Source: Bacteroidota bacterium
GTDB lineage: Bacteria > Bacteroidota > Bacteroidia > Sphingobacteriales > Sphingobacteriaceae
DNA length: 55,723 nucleotides
Direction: 5' to 3'
NCBI GenBank assembly: GCA_013288235.1
Contig: JABDCF010000013.1
Location: forward strand, 1-55,723
The translations under genes were made by a program, and so were the position numbers. This document shows, piece after piece, positions 34,385 through 42,575 of the stretch. Under the pieces are notes generated by a model that had not been told where the DNA came from, ran no database searches, and worked only from the letters and a program-made list of their open reading frames with translations. Position 1 is the first letter of the stretch; every line of letters begins with the position of its first letter.

Positions 34385-36613
34385 TTAATTTATTTTATTG
34401 CCGTAATAAAATTCTTGCCTTTCTTTAACCTCTTTTAAAAGATTGTCAACGGTTTCATTTATTTCAGGGGGTATTATTAGCCCTATGTTTTTATCTTTCT
34501 GAATTAAAATTGACGCCGCATAATAAATCGGTTTGAAATGTTCTGTAAACTCCTTTCCAAATTCATTCTCGGTGAATAAATTAAATATAAAACTAATCTG
34601 GTGATGTACAAGAAAATGTAATAATATGGCTGAAGATAACTGTAAATAGCCCTCATCTCCTAAGTTTTTATTTTTTACAAATTCCTTAAATCGATTTATA
34701 GCATACTTTATTTCACCATTCCATAAGTTGACAGCGATATCTAAAATCCACCCATTTTGATCTGCGTTATTTTTAATTATATATTCGGTGATTAATTTCT
34801 TGGCTTCTGACTTATTTTTATTCAGACTATAGAAAATCATTGATAAAGTTAATAAGGAGTCAGTGTCTCCCCCTTCAATCGCCATTAAATAATATTTTTC
34901 TGCTTCTTCAAATTGTTGATGATTATGATAAAGAAATCCTAGCTTAAACATGGCTCCAATATGTTTATTTTCAATCGCCATTAAATAATATTTTTCAGCT
35001 TGTTTAAATTGTTGCTGTCCATCGTAAAGCAATCCCAAACAAAGCATTGCAACAGTATTCCCCAAATTAACAGCCATTAAATAATATTTTTCCGCTTCAA
35101 CAAAGTTAGATTGAATATCAAAGTTGTACCCAGTCAATAGCAATTTGGCCTCGTATTCTTGCTCTATTTCATTTGCTAAGCGTAATGCTTTACGCCAATC
35201 ATTATTATCAATAGCTAACTCTATTTTTTTGAAGATATCAATAGTTAAAACAGGCAATTGCTGTTTTAAATCAGTTGCTATTCCTTTTAATTGAACAGTA
35301 CGCCTTATAAGTTCATCCCTTTCATGAAAAGTGATGTGTTTTGATTGTGCAATTGCTTTAGTTAACAATGCGGCTTTATTGGGATCTATTTTTCCAGCTT
35401 TCAAGATATTCAGATGCGTGATTGCCAATTGTTTCAGTTCCTCTGCGCTATAAAAATTTTCCAAGAAAATAGTTAAATACTTTGCCTTACGCTTTTCATG
35501 CGGGCTACCCTGTGTAAAAATCAACCATAAATTAAAAAACCTTTCAGATAGTCTATAGAGATGGTTTTTAGTATCGGTTTTAATTACCTCAACTATTCCT
35601 TTATCACTCAATTGCTTTAGTTGTGCAGAAACGGAATTATTATCTATGTGGGTAGCTTCAGTGATTTCTTTAGTGCTCGCTGCTTCCCATATAAAAGCCA
35701 TCTGTAGTACGATTTTTCTTTGGGCAGATGGCAGGTTGTTTAATCGCTCCTGGTATAGTGGAGTAACCTGATCCATTATAAGGCGTAAGTATTCATACCC
35801 CGTTTCCTGGGCATTGGTTAAAAGGATATTTACAAAAAATTGTAACGTCCTTGGGAGGCCATCGGTTAATATACGCACCGTTTCTAATTGGCCGGTTTGT
35901 TTTTCAACAAATGTTTTTAGTTCCGGCTGTCCTAGTTTTTCAGACCAGTGTAATAATAATGTTTTAACTTCTTCGCTGGTAAGGGGCGGTAAGTTTAATA
36001 TCCTGAAGAACTCGTAAAATGGCCGGTCGTATTTCCAAAAATGTTCGGTCATGCGGGTGCTTCCGCCGATGATCTTTAAATCATCAAAATTGAGCAGGTA
36101 TTCTCTCAGTAAGGCCGCATCATCTTTCAGGTTTTCAAATATCCTGTCGATATTATCCAAAAGCAATACCACTTTTTTACCTGACTTATTTATTGCATCA
36201 TGAACAGCACTTACCAGTTTACGTGAATAATTTTGCGCATTATCATCCCAATCAGGGAATGTTACCTCAACTTCCGCATGTTCAAGTTCCTGCAATATTT
36301 CTTCCCACAGGTCACTCAGTCTAAGAATATTAGCCTGTTCCTCCGCAAGATTAATGGCGATATAATTTTTACTCAACTCTTCGTCCGTGTCAATTTCTAT
36401 TTGTATCCGCTTTAATAAAGTTGATTTACCACTCCCTCTGCGGCCCAATAAAAGATAATGCTGCACAGACCCTTTCATTGGGTTGCGGCGTATATCTTCC
36501 ATAATAATTTCATACTCGTGTTTGCGAATAATGAAACTTTCCTTAATGCTTTCTGCATCTGCGTTGGCAGACTGGTAAAAGCGGAATCCGGTGTGTAATA
36601 ATTGATCAGCCAT
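34385..36613 (-). CDS. STAND-like P-loop NTPase with winged helix and Sel1/TPR-type repeats
   Basis: 742 residues, cytosolic. Walker A GRRGSGKST (57-65), Walker B KKVVLLLDNID (~146-156), then a sensor-like GGSTRMTEHF (~183-192) and an LTSEEV helical lid. A winged-helix-like segment follows (~298-345: QRKIVLQMAFIWEAASTKEI, NNSVSAQLKQLSDKGIVEVI). Residues ~500-600 hold three Sel1/TPR-type repeats of 32 residues each containing AEKYYLMA. The plan (NTPase, wHTH, helical repeats) is that of STAND signalling ATPases, in which the repeats sense a ligand or partner. The gene overlaps the upstream NTPase gene by 8 bases and precedes the XRE gene. A defence or stress-sensing role is inference; no effector nuclease or TIR domain is visible. 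Confidence 0.82.
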   Translation of the reverse strand: MADQLLHTGFRFYQSANADAESIKESFIIRKHEYEIIMEDIRRNPMKGSVQHYLLLGRRGSGKSTLLKRIQIEIDTDEELSKNYIAINLAEEQANILRLSDLWEEILQELEHAEVEVTFPDWDDNAQNYSRKLVSAVHDAINKSGKKVVLLLDNIDRIFENLKDDAALLREYLLNFDDLKIIGGSTRMTEHFWKYDRPFYEFFRILNLPPLTSEEVKTLLLHWSEKLGQPELKTFVEKQTGQLETVRILTDGLPRTLQFFVNILLTNAQETGYEYLRLIMDQVTPLYQERLNNLPSAQRKIVLQMAFIWEAASTKEITEATHIDNNSVSAQLKQLSDKGIVEVIKTDTKNHLYRLSERFFNLWLIFTQGSPHEKRKAKYLTIFLENFYSAEELKQLAITHLNILKAGKIDPNKAALLTKAIAQSKHITFHERDELIRRTVQLKGIATDLKQQLPVLTIDIFKKIELAIDNNDWRKALRLANEIEQEYEAKLLLTGYNFDIQSNFVEAEKYYLMAVNLGNTVAMLCLGLLYDGQQQFKQAEKYYLMAIENKHIGAMFKLGFLYHNHQQFEEAEKYYLMAIEGGDTDSLLTLSMIFYSLNKNKSEAKKLITEYIIKNNADQNGWILDIAVNLWNGEIKYAINRFKEFVKNKNLGDEGYLQLSSAILLHFLVHHQISFIFNLFTENEFGKEFTEHFKPIYYAASILIQKDKNIGLIIPPEINETVDNLLKEVKERQEFYYGNKIN
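34881..35092. repeat. 96-bp coding repeats within the NTPase gene
   Basis: The tract GCCATTAAATAATATTTTTC recurs at 34881, 34977 and 35073, exactly 96 bases apart. Each copy encodes KYYLMA of one 32-residue Sel1/TPR repeat. Identity at DNA level, not only protein level, points to recent repeat duplication. Confidence 0.8.
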
Positions 36614-37790
36614 TGTAAACGGGAAATTTTCTTAACCAAAATTGTTGTAAAAAGGGTGAAATGAAACGGTAAACATGTTTATCCGTTTCTACCAGGTAGC
36701 CATCATATAATAGCTGCTCCACGAAATCCATATAATCATCTTCACGCTTAAATTGCGGGTCATTTGCTTTATTATAGATTTCCTGAATAGTGATGGTATC
36801 GTATTTTGCAGTATATTTTAGTATTTCATTAATGAAAGGGAAAACGTCTTTATGATAATCTTTTAACCGTATCAACCAATCATCAAAGTTTTTATTTTCA
36901 TGAATAACCTGCTCAAATGCTTCATCAATTATATCTGTTATAATGCTTGGCTGTTGTTTTTGACGGGCTATCAAATCAATTTGCTCTACCATTAACTGTA
37001 TATAATAGGGCAATAAGTGGTTGATCTTTGTTTTCAAATGACCTATTACCCCGGGCGGCAACTGGATAGTAGCCCCTTTAGTGATCTGAGCAATTAGCTG
37101 ATCTGCTTCATCAGATGTTAAGGCGTCTGTTTTAATCCGGTGAAGGTCATTGATAAGTTTGGGTCGATCTATCGTATTGATCACAAATTCGAGCCCTATC
37201 GAACCAGCATACACCAGTGTGAAGTGTTTAAAATCGCTATTGCTTCTTAATTCCCTTAGCGTGTGCAGTATATCTATAGCATCCTGTTGGTTCCCTTGCT
37301 TATTTAGCTTATTAATTACTTCGGCAAATTCATCTAAAAATATTACGGTGTTAACTTGCGTGTTCTTTAATTCAGGAATGAGGTTCCTTAGCTCTTTTTC
37401 ATAATTTATTTCGTTACCCTTTAATTTTAGCCCTGACTTAGTGATTTCCTCAATACCATATTTTGTTAAACACTGAGTAATAAAAGTTTTTGCTTTAACC
37501 GCTTTATTGGCACACTGTAGTATCAAATCAAATAACCTGTTATAAAATTCATCTTTTGTTTTTACGCCTTCAATGTTTTGATAAATACAGGCGTAATTTT
37601 CAAGTGGATTATCAGCAAGATCCTGCATAATGGAGGATTTGCCAACCCTTCGTGGGGCTACGAAAAGTATATGGTTGCCCTTGGCAACTTCGCGCCAAAA
37701 ATATTCATTGATGTGATCCCTTCTTAAGTATCGTTGCCCAGACGCCGCATCGCCAGTAATTGTATTGGGTGAAACCCATTGATTTGCCAT
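36606..37790 (-). CDS. AAA-like P-loop ATPase (first gene of NTPase operon)
   Basis: 394 residues, cytosolic. The start RYLRRDHINEYFWREVAKGN HILFVAPRRVGKSS contains Walker A at ~45-53; Walker B is VNTVIFLDEFAEV (~147-158), followed by HFTLVYAGSIGLEFV (sensor-like) and a C-terminal winged-helix-like region (IQEIYNKANDPQFKREDDYM, GYLVETDKHVYRFISPFLQQ FWL). This is the ATPase_2/AAA_14-like architecture of the bacterial/archaeal MNS-type STAND families. The ATG at 37790 sits 3 bases from a palindrome of the operator array. It overlaps the next gene by 8 bases. Partner NTPases in one operon may assemble together; function unknown. Confidence 0.82.
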   Translation of the reverse strand: MANQWVSPNTITGDAASGQRYLRRDHINEYFWREVAKGNHILFVAPRRVGKSSIMQDLADNPLENYACIYQNIEGVKTKDEFYNRLFDLILQCANKAVKAKTFITQCLTKYGIEEITKSGLKLKGNEINYEKELRNLIPELKNTQVNTVIFLDEFAEVINKLNKQGNQQDAIDILHTLRELRSNSDFKHFTLVYAGSIGLEFVINTIDRPKLINDLHRIKTDALTSDEADQLIAQITKGATIQLPPGVIGHLKTKINHLLPYYIQLMVEQIDLIARQKQQPSIITDIIDEAFEQVIHENKNFDDWLIRLKDYHKDVFPFINEILKYTAKYDTITIQEIYNKANDPQFKREDDYMDFVEQLLYDGYLVETDKHVYRFISPFLQQFWLRKFPVYNG

Positions 37791-37864
37791 TTGCCAATAA
37801 TTTTATTGGTACAAATATATGCCAATAATTTCATTGGCAAAATATTTACCAATAATTTTATTGG
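37753..37864. promoter_or_regulatory. Four-site operator array CCAATAA-TT-TTATTGG
   Basis: Three near-identical palindromes lie at 37794-37809, 37822-37837 (one base changed) and 37849-37864. A fourth with two changes is at 37753-37768, inside codons 8-13 of the first NTPase. Centres are 41, 28 and 27 bases apart. One site fills the spacer between the -33 and -7 boxes, another covers the expected transcription start. Confidence 0.85.
37812..37842 (-). promoter_or_regulatory. Promoter of the NTPase-NTPase-XRE operon
   Basis: On the minus strand TTTTG (37838-37842) is followed after 18 bases by TATATTTG (37812-37819), an exact -7 box. The ATG is 22 bases downstream of the box. Operator sites overlap the spacer and the start region. 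Confidence 0.72.
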
Positions 37865-37979
37865 TAAATTTATTCTATGATATACGAGCTAATGTTGAAC
37901 TTGCTATTCTATAAAAGTCGATTATCTGTCCATTTCTCCCACTATCCTAACCACAAAACCACAACCACCACCACCAACC

Positions 37980-38005
37980 TGCTAAAATCCTGCTATAACT
38001 TGCTA
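37980..38005 (+). promoter_or_regulatory. Three helically phased TGCTA direct repeats
   Basis: TGCTA occurs at 37980, 37991 and 38001, spaced 11 and 10 bases, each followed by an A/T-rich stretch. They end ~32 bases before the -7 box at 38037. This is the layout expected for an AraC-type or hybrid two-component activator; the regulator is not in the window. Confidence 0.55.
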
Positions 38006-38036
38006 AAAATCATCCATTATAAACTTTAAATCTCCG

Positions 38037-38044
38037 TACTTTTG
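38037..38044 (+). promoter_or_regulatory. -7 box (TACTTTTG) of the glycosidase operon
   Basis: An exact TAnnTTTG 61 bases before the chosen ATG at 38106. No -33 TTTG is present at 38013-38018, which agrees with activator-dependent expression through the TGCTA repeats. Confidence 0.6.
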
Positions 38045-38105
38045 AAATGCTGTAAGTTTATTACAAGCTTATGCCTGATCATACGTTAAGATAATTTAAG
38101 TGGAT

Positions 38106-40115
38106 ATGATAAAGAAACTTTGTTTATTGCTTATGGCCTGCTGTGGCTTTTCGGCTTATGCACAAAAGCAGGATTACCCCATTCAACCGGTGCCGTTTAC
38201 TAATGTAAAGCTTACTGATCATTTTTGGACATCAAGAATAGAAACCAACCGTACAGCCACTATACCCGCTTCATTTGCCCGTTGCGAAAGTACCGGTCGT
38301 GTAAAAAACTTTGTTATGGCGGCTGAGCACCAGGGTAAATTTTGCACTACTTATCCTTTTGATGATACCGATATTTATAAAACCATCGAAGGCGCGTCCT
38401 ATTCGTTGGCCGTTTATCCTGATCCCAAATTATCTGCTTATATCGATTCGCTTATCGGCATCATTGGGAGGGCGCAGGAGCCGGACGGTTATTTGTATAC
38501 CGCGCGGAGTATCGATCCCGCGCACCCGCAATCGTGGGCGGGGCCTGAAAGATGGGTGAACGAGCAAAAGAGCAGTCATGAGTTATACAATTGCGGCCAT
38601 ATGTACGAGGCTGCTGCTGCGCATTATATGGCAACCGGCAAACGCAATTTTTTAGATATCGCCATAAAAAATGCCGACCTGCTGGTAAAAACTTTCGGGC
38701 CTGACAAAAAACACGTTGCCCCCGGTCACGAAATTGTGGAGATGGGTTTGGTAAGGCTGTACCGCATCACAGGCAAAAAGGATTATCTCGACCTGGCCAA
38801 ATTCTTTATCGACCAGCGTGGCATAAAAAAATACAACAAAAAGAGCCAGAACGTTTACGAGAACGGCACCTATTTCCAGGATGATAAACCGGTGATTGAC
38901 CAGGACGAAGCTGAAGGACATGCTGTAAGGGCGATGTATCTGTATTCAGGCATGGCCGATGTGGCGGCATTGACAGGTGATAGTGCCTACATAAAAGCTA
39001 TCGATAAGATATGGGATAACATGGTGGGCAAAAAGATGTATGTACAAGGCAGCATCGGCGCGGTTGGCGATGGTGAGCGCTTTGGCGATAATTACGAGCT
39101 GCCAAATGCTACGGCCTATAACGAGACCTGTGCCGCAATAGGCAGCGTTTTTTGGAACCAGCGCATGTTTTTGCTGCACGGCGATTCGAAATATATCGAT
39201 GTGATGGAAAAGACATTGTATAACGGTTTGATATCTGGCGTTGGGCTGGATGGAAAATCGTTTTTCTACACCAACGCCATGCAGGTGAGCAACAGCTTTA
39301 ATCACCCCGATTTGGAAAGGGAGCGATCTGGCTGGTTCGAATGTTCTTGTTGTCCTACCAATGTAGTGCGCTTAATTCCATCCATCCCGGGCTATATTTA
39401 TGCGCAAAATGGCAATGATGTTTATGTAAACCTTTTCATCAGCGGTACCGGTAATTTAACTATCAATAATAAGGCGTTAAAAATAACCCAGGAAAACAAT
39501 TACCCATGGGATGGCGGTTTGGCTTTTACTATAAACCCTGCATCAGCAATGGAAATGAACCTGCGGATACGCATACCCGGCTGGGCACAGGATGAGGCCA
39601 TGCCATCAAACCTGTATAGTTATGAGAAACAATCGGCACAAAAAATTGAGATAAAAGTTAATGGCAAGCCGGTTGATTATCAAATAGAAAAAGGTTATGC
39701 GGTGATCAGCAAAAAATGGAAAAAGAACGATAAGGTAGAACTAACCCTGCCAATGGATGTGCGGCGGGTAGTTGCCAATGCCAGTGTGCCTGACGACAAT
39801 GGAAAAGTTGCCCTGCAGCGCGGCCCGATAATGTATTGCGCCGAGTGGAAGGATAATGATGGCAGGGCAAGTAACATCATTGTGCCAAAAGGCACGGTTT
39901 TCACCCCGCAATATGTACCTTCGTTATTGAACGGCGTAACCATTTTAAAAGCAGAAGTGAAAACCATAAATGTTGACGAAACAGCGCAAACGATCAGTAC
40001 CGAAAACAAAACCATGACGGCGATACCCTATTATTCGTGGGCGAACAGGGGTAAAGGCGAAATGACGGTTTGGTTTCCAGAAAAAGTAACCGATGTGGCG
40101 CTCATCAGCAAATAG
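38106..40115 (+). CDS. GH127 beta-L-arabinofuranosidase (DUF1680 family)
   Basis: 669 residues from the ATG at 38106; a GTG two codons upstream is in frame but the ATG gives the cleaner signal peptide (ending SAYAQ). The (alpha/alpha)6 domain carries GRAQEPDGYLYT, NCGHMYEAAAAHY and the zinc/nucleophile set typical of GH127: Glu340 and Cys342 in YNETCAAIG, and the Cys415-Cys416 pair in FECSCCPTN. In the characterised HypBA1 the first Cys of that pair is the nucleophile, and the enzyme removes beta-L-arabinofuranose from arabinosylated hydroxyproline. Export suggests action in the periplasm. The GH27 gene starts 12 bases downstream, and a hydroxyproline catabolic cluster follows. Other GH127 substrates are possible. 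Confidence 0.87.
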   Translation: MIKKLCLLLMACCGFSAYAQKQDYPIQPVPFTNVKLTDHFWTSRIETNRTATIPASFARCESTGRVKNFVMAAEHQGKFCTTYPFDDTDIYKTIEGASYSLAVYPDPKLSAYIDSLIGIIGRAQEPDGYLYTARSIDPAHPQSWAGPERWVNEQKSSHELYNCGHMYEAAAAHYMATGKRNFLDIAIKNADLLVKTFGPDKKHVAPGHEIVEMGLVRLYRITGKKDYLDLAKFFIDQRGIKKYNKKSQNVYENGTYFQDDKPVIDQDEAEGHAVRAMYLYSGMADVAALTGDSAYIKAIDKIWDNMVGKKMYVQGSIGAVGDGERFGDNYELPNATAYNETCAAIGSVFWNQRMFLLHGDSKYIDVMEKTLYNGLISGVGLDGKSFFYTNAMQVSNSFNHPDLERERSGWFECSCCPTNVVRLIPSIPGYIYAQNGNDVYVNLFISGTGNLTINNKALKITQENNYPWDGGLAFTINPASAMEMNLRIRIPGWAQDEAMPSNLYSYEKQSAQKIEIKVNGKPVDYQIEKGYAVISKKWKKNDKVELTLPMDVRRVVANASVPDDNGKVALQRGPIMYCAEWKDNDGRASNIIVPKGTVFTPQYVPSLLNGVTILKAEVKTINVDETAQTISTENKTMTAIPYYSWANRGKGEMTVWFPEKVTDVALISK

Positions 40116-40127
40116 CCACCAACCTAA

Positions 40128-42347
40128 ATGAGAAAGATCTTTATACTGACCTCCCTAACTGCGGCGCTTTTTTTGAAGGCCGCGGCACAGGAAATTCCTA
40201 TCGAAAATGGCTGGCAATTTGCCAGGGGGGATTCATCCCAATGGGCATCGCCAGCTTATAATGATTTGAAATGGCAACATATTGAAGTAAACAAGCCATG
40301 GGAAGAACAAGGTTACCCTAATTACGATGGCTTTGGCTGGTACCGGCTGCATTTTATGCTACCATCATCCATAAAAGAAAAAGCTTTTCTGAAAGATAGC
40401 ATCCGCATTAATTTAGGAATTGTTGATGATAACGATGAAGTTTATCTGAACGGCAAACTGATAGGTGAATACGGTGGTATGGGCGGCGACATTAAAACTT
40501 CCAAATACGGCCCGCGCAGCTATACCATAGCGGCCAATAATCCCGCCATTTTATGGGACAAAGAAAACGTGCTGGCTGTCCGCATATTTGATACGGGCGG
40601 TGCAGGTGGCCTTTACGGCGATAAACACAGCATCAGCATGCTAAGCCTGATAGACAATGTTACTATCAATACCGATGGCGATTTTTATTTTGAAGAGAAC
40701 GAAGGCATCAGCAAAACTATTTATTTAAGCACCCGCAGCAATTATGTTTATAAAGGCAAGCTGAATTTTAAAGTAACCGACCCGGAAACTAATACGGACA
40801 TGCGGGAAGCGACAACTGATGTGGTTTTTACCGCAGGCAAACCGTTTAACTATCCTTTTACAATAGATAAACTGCCAAAAAGATCATACAAGTTAAGCTA
40901 TATTTTTACCGAAGAGCGGTCGCATGATATAATGGTTAAAACAGAAAGTACACCCTATGTGCTTACGCCGTACCCGGGCGCAAAACCACGGATAAACGGC
41001 GCGGATGTTTATGGTGCAAGGCCCGGCAACCCGTTTTTGTACATGATACCGGCAACCGGCAGAAAGCCAATGAGCTATTCGGCAGCAGGTTTACCTGATG
41101 GTTTGAAACTCGACAGCAGGACGGGCATTATAACAGGCGTTGTTGCGCAAAAAGGTGAATATCCTGTGGTATTTACGGTGCATAACAGTGCAGGTACAAA
41201 AACTAAAAAATTCACTATAAAAATTGGCGATGTAATAGGCTTAACCCCCGCCCTGGGATGGAACAGCTGGAACGCATTCGGCCTAACGGTAAACGACCAG
41301 AAAGCCCGCGTTGCCGCCAAAACCATGACGGATAAACTGGCCGCGCATGGCTGGAACTATATCAACATCGATGACGGATGGGAAGCCCCGCAGCGCACGG
41401 CCAGCGGCGAAATTATCCCCAACCAAAAATTCCCGGATATGAAGGGGCTGACCGGTTATGTGCATAGCCTTGGCTTAAAAATGGGTATTTACTCATCGCC
41501 AGGCCCGCGTACCTGCGGCGGTTACTTAGGCAGCTGGCAGCATGAAGACCAGGACGCCAAAACCTACGGAGATTGGGGCATTGATTATTTAAAATACGAC
41601 TGGTGTTCCTATTCGGAAGTTACCAACCCAAGTCCAACGCTTGCTGATTATAAAAAACCTTACCAGGTAATGCGTACCTCGCTGGATAAAATTCCGCGCG
41701 ATATTATGTTCAGTTTTTGCCAGTATGGTATGGGCGACGTTTGGAAATGGGGCGCCGAAGTTGGCGGCAACAGCTGGCGCAGCACAGGCGATATTGAAGA
41801 CACCTGGAAAAGTATGTCCACAATTGGTTTTAACCAGGTAGCCGACGGCCCTTACGCACAGCCCGGTCATTTTAACGACCCTGATATGCTGGTGGTAGGC
41901 AAAGTGGGCTGGGGCGATAACCAGCGTAACAGCCGCCTGAGCCCGGATGAGCAATATACGCATATCAGCTTGTGGAGCCTGTTATCATCACCCTTATTGA
42001 TCGGTTGTGATATGGGCAAACTGGATAGGTTTACACTTGGCCTGCTTACCAACGATGAAGTGATAGCGATTGACCAGGATGCTTTGGGCAAAGAAGCCCG
42101 CCAGGCCATAAAAACCGATAATTACCAGGTATGGATAAAAGACCTGGAAGACGGCGGCAAAGCGGTTGGGGTATTTAATACATCGGATAAATATCAAACC
42201 ATTACCCTGCAACTAAAGGATAATGAGCTGGGTGGCTATACCAAAATACGCAATGTGTGGGAGCAAAAATATATAATAACCAGCGGCACTAACTATACAA
42301 CGAAGGTAGCGCCGCATGGGGTGGTTTTGGTGAAGTTGAGTAAGTAA
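40128..42347 (+). CDS. GH27 alpha-galactosidase with N-terminal jelly-roll and Ig domains
   Basis: 739 residues with a signal peptide (ending KAAAQ). Order: GH2-type jelly-roll (~22-175: GFGWYRLHFMLP, INLGIVDDNDEVYLNG), a beta-sandwich to ~265, a putative Ig domain (~285-355: GLPDGLKLDSRTGIITG), then GH27 (~360-640) and a C-terminal beta domain. Catalytic signatures: LGWNSWNAFG, YINIDDGWE, the nucleophile Asp491 in YLKYDWC, and the acid/base Asp555 in WRSTGDIEDTW; GHFNDPDMLVVG follows. GH27 enzymes cleave alpha-galactosides, and some beta-L-arabinopyranosides. Beside GH127 and hydroxyproline genes, Ser-linked alpha-galactose of extensins is an attractive substrate (inference). Twelve bases after the GH127 gene; same operon. 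Confidence 0.9.
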   Translation: MRKIFILTSLTAALFLKAAAQEIPIENGWQFARGDSSQWASPAYNDLKWQHIEVNKPWEEQGYPNYDGFGWYRLHFMLPSSIKEKAFLKDSIRINLGIVDDNDEVYLNGKLIGEYGGMGGDIKTSKYGPRSYTIAANNPAILWDKENVLAVRIFDTGGAGGLYGDKHSISMLSLIDNVTINTDGDFYFEENEGISKTIYLSTRSNYVYKGKLNFKVTDPETNTDMREATTDVVFTAGKPFNYPFTIDKLPKRSYKLSYIFTEERSHDIMVKTESTPYVLTPYPGAKPRINGADVYGARPGNPFLYMIPATGRKPMSYSAAGLPDGLKLDSRTGIITGVVAQKGEYPVVFTVHNSAGTKTKKFTIKIGDVIGLTPALGWNSWNAFGLTVNDQKARVAAKTMTDKLAAHGWNYINIDDGWEAPQRTASGEIIPNQKFPDMKGLTGYVHSLGLKMGIYSSPGPRTCGGYLGSWQHEDQDAKTYGDWGIDYLKYDWCSYSEVTNPSPTLADYKKPYQVMRTSLDKIPRDIMFSFCQYGMGDVWKWGAEVGGNSWRSTGDIEDTWKSMSTIGFNQVADGPYAQPGHFNDPDMLVVGKVGWGDNQRNSRLSPDEQYTHISLWSLLSSPLLIGCDMGKLDRFTLGLLTNDEVIAIDQDALGKEARQAIKTDNYQVWIKDLEDGGKAVGVFNTSDKYQTITLQLKDNELGGYTKIRNVWEQKYIITSGTNYTTKVAPHGVVLVKLSK

Positions 42348-42370
42348 GCTGCTGGGCATGGCGATGAGTT

Positions 42371-42508
42371 GACTCACCCCAGCATCGCTTCGCTCGCTGA
42401 CCCTCTCTTCGCCTGCGGCGGAAAGAGGGTGAAGAAGGATTTCGTAAGTCCCTCTTTACCGCCCCGCGGTAGAGAGGGTGGTCGAGCGAAGCGATGACCG
42501 GGTGAGTA
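42371..42508. repeat. Double-hairpin palindromic repeat
   Basis: Outer arms ACTCACCCCAGCATCGCTTC... (42372 on) and ...GAAGCGATGACCGGGTGAGT (to 42508) pair with few mismatches. Inside are two smaller hairpins, each opening with CCCTCT and closing with GAGGG (42401-42428 and 42450-42479). Non-coding, between the GH27 and DHDPS-family genes; may act as a terminator or MITE-like element. Confidence 0.75.
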
Positions 42509-42575
42509 AACTATACGAGCGGCATAACCGCCAATTCAAAAAGTTAATATTAAAAACAGGATAAAAAGCAAGAGT

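Larger units (their letters stand above)
37791..38105. other. 315-bp divergent control region
   Basis: Holds the operator array and promoter of the leftward NTPase operon, then the three TGCTA repeats and -7 box of the rightward glycosidase operon. Bases ~37880-37975 show nothing clear beyond an ACC-rich stretch. Confidence 0.6.
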
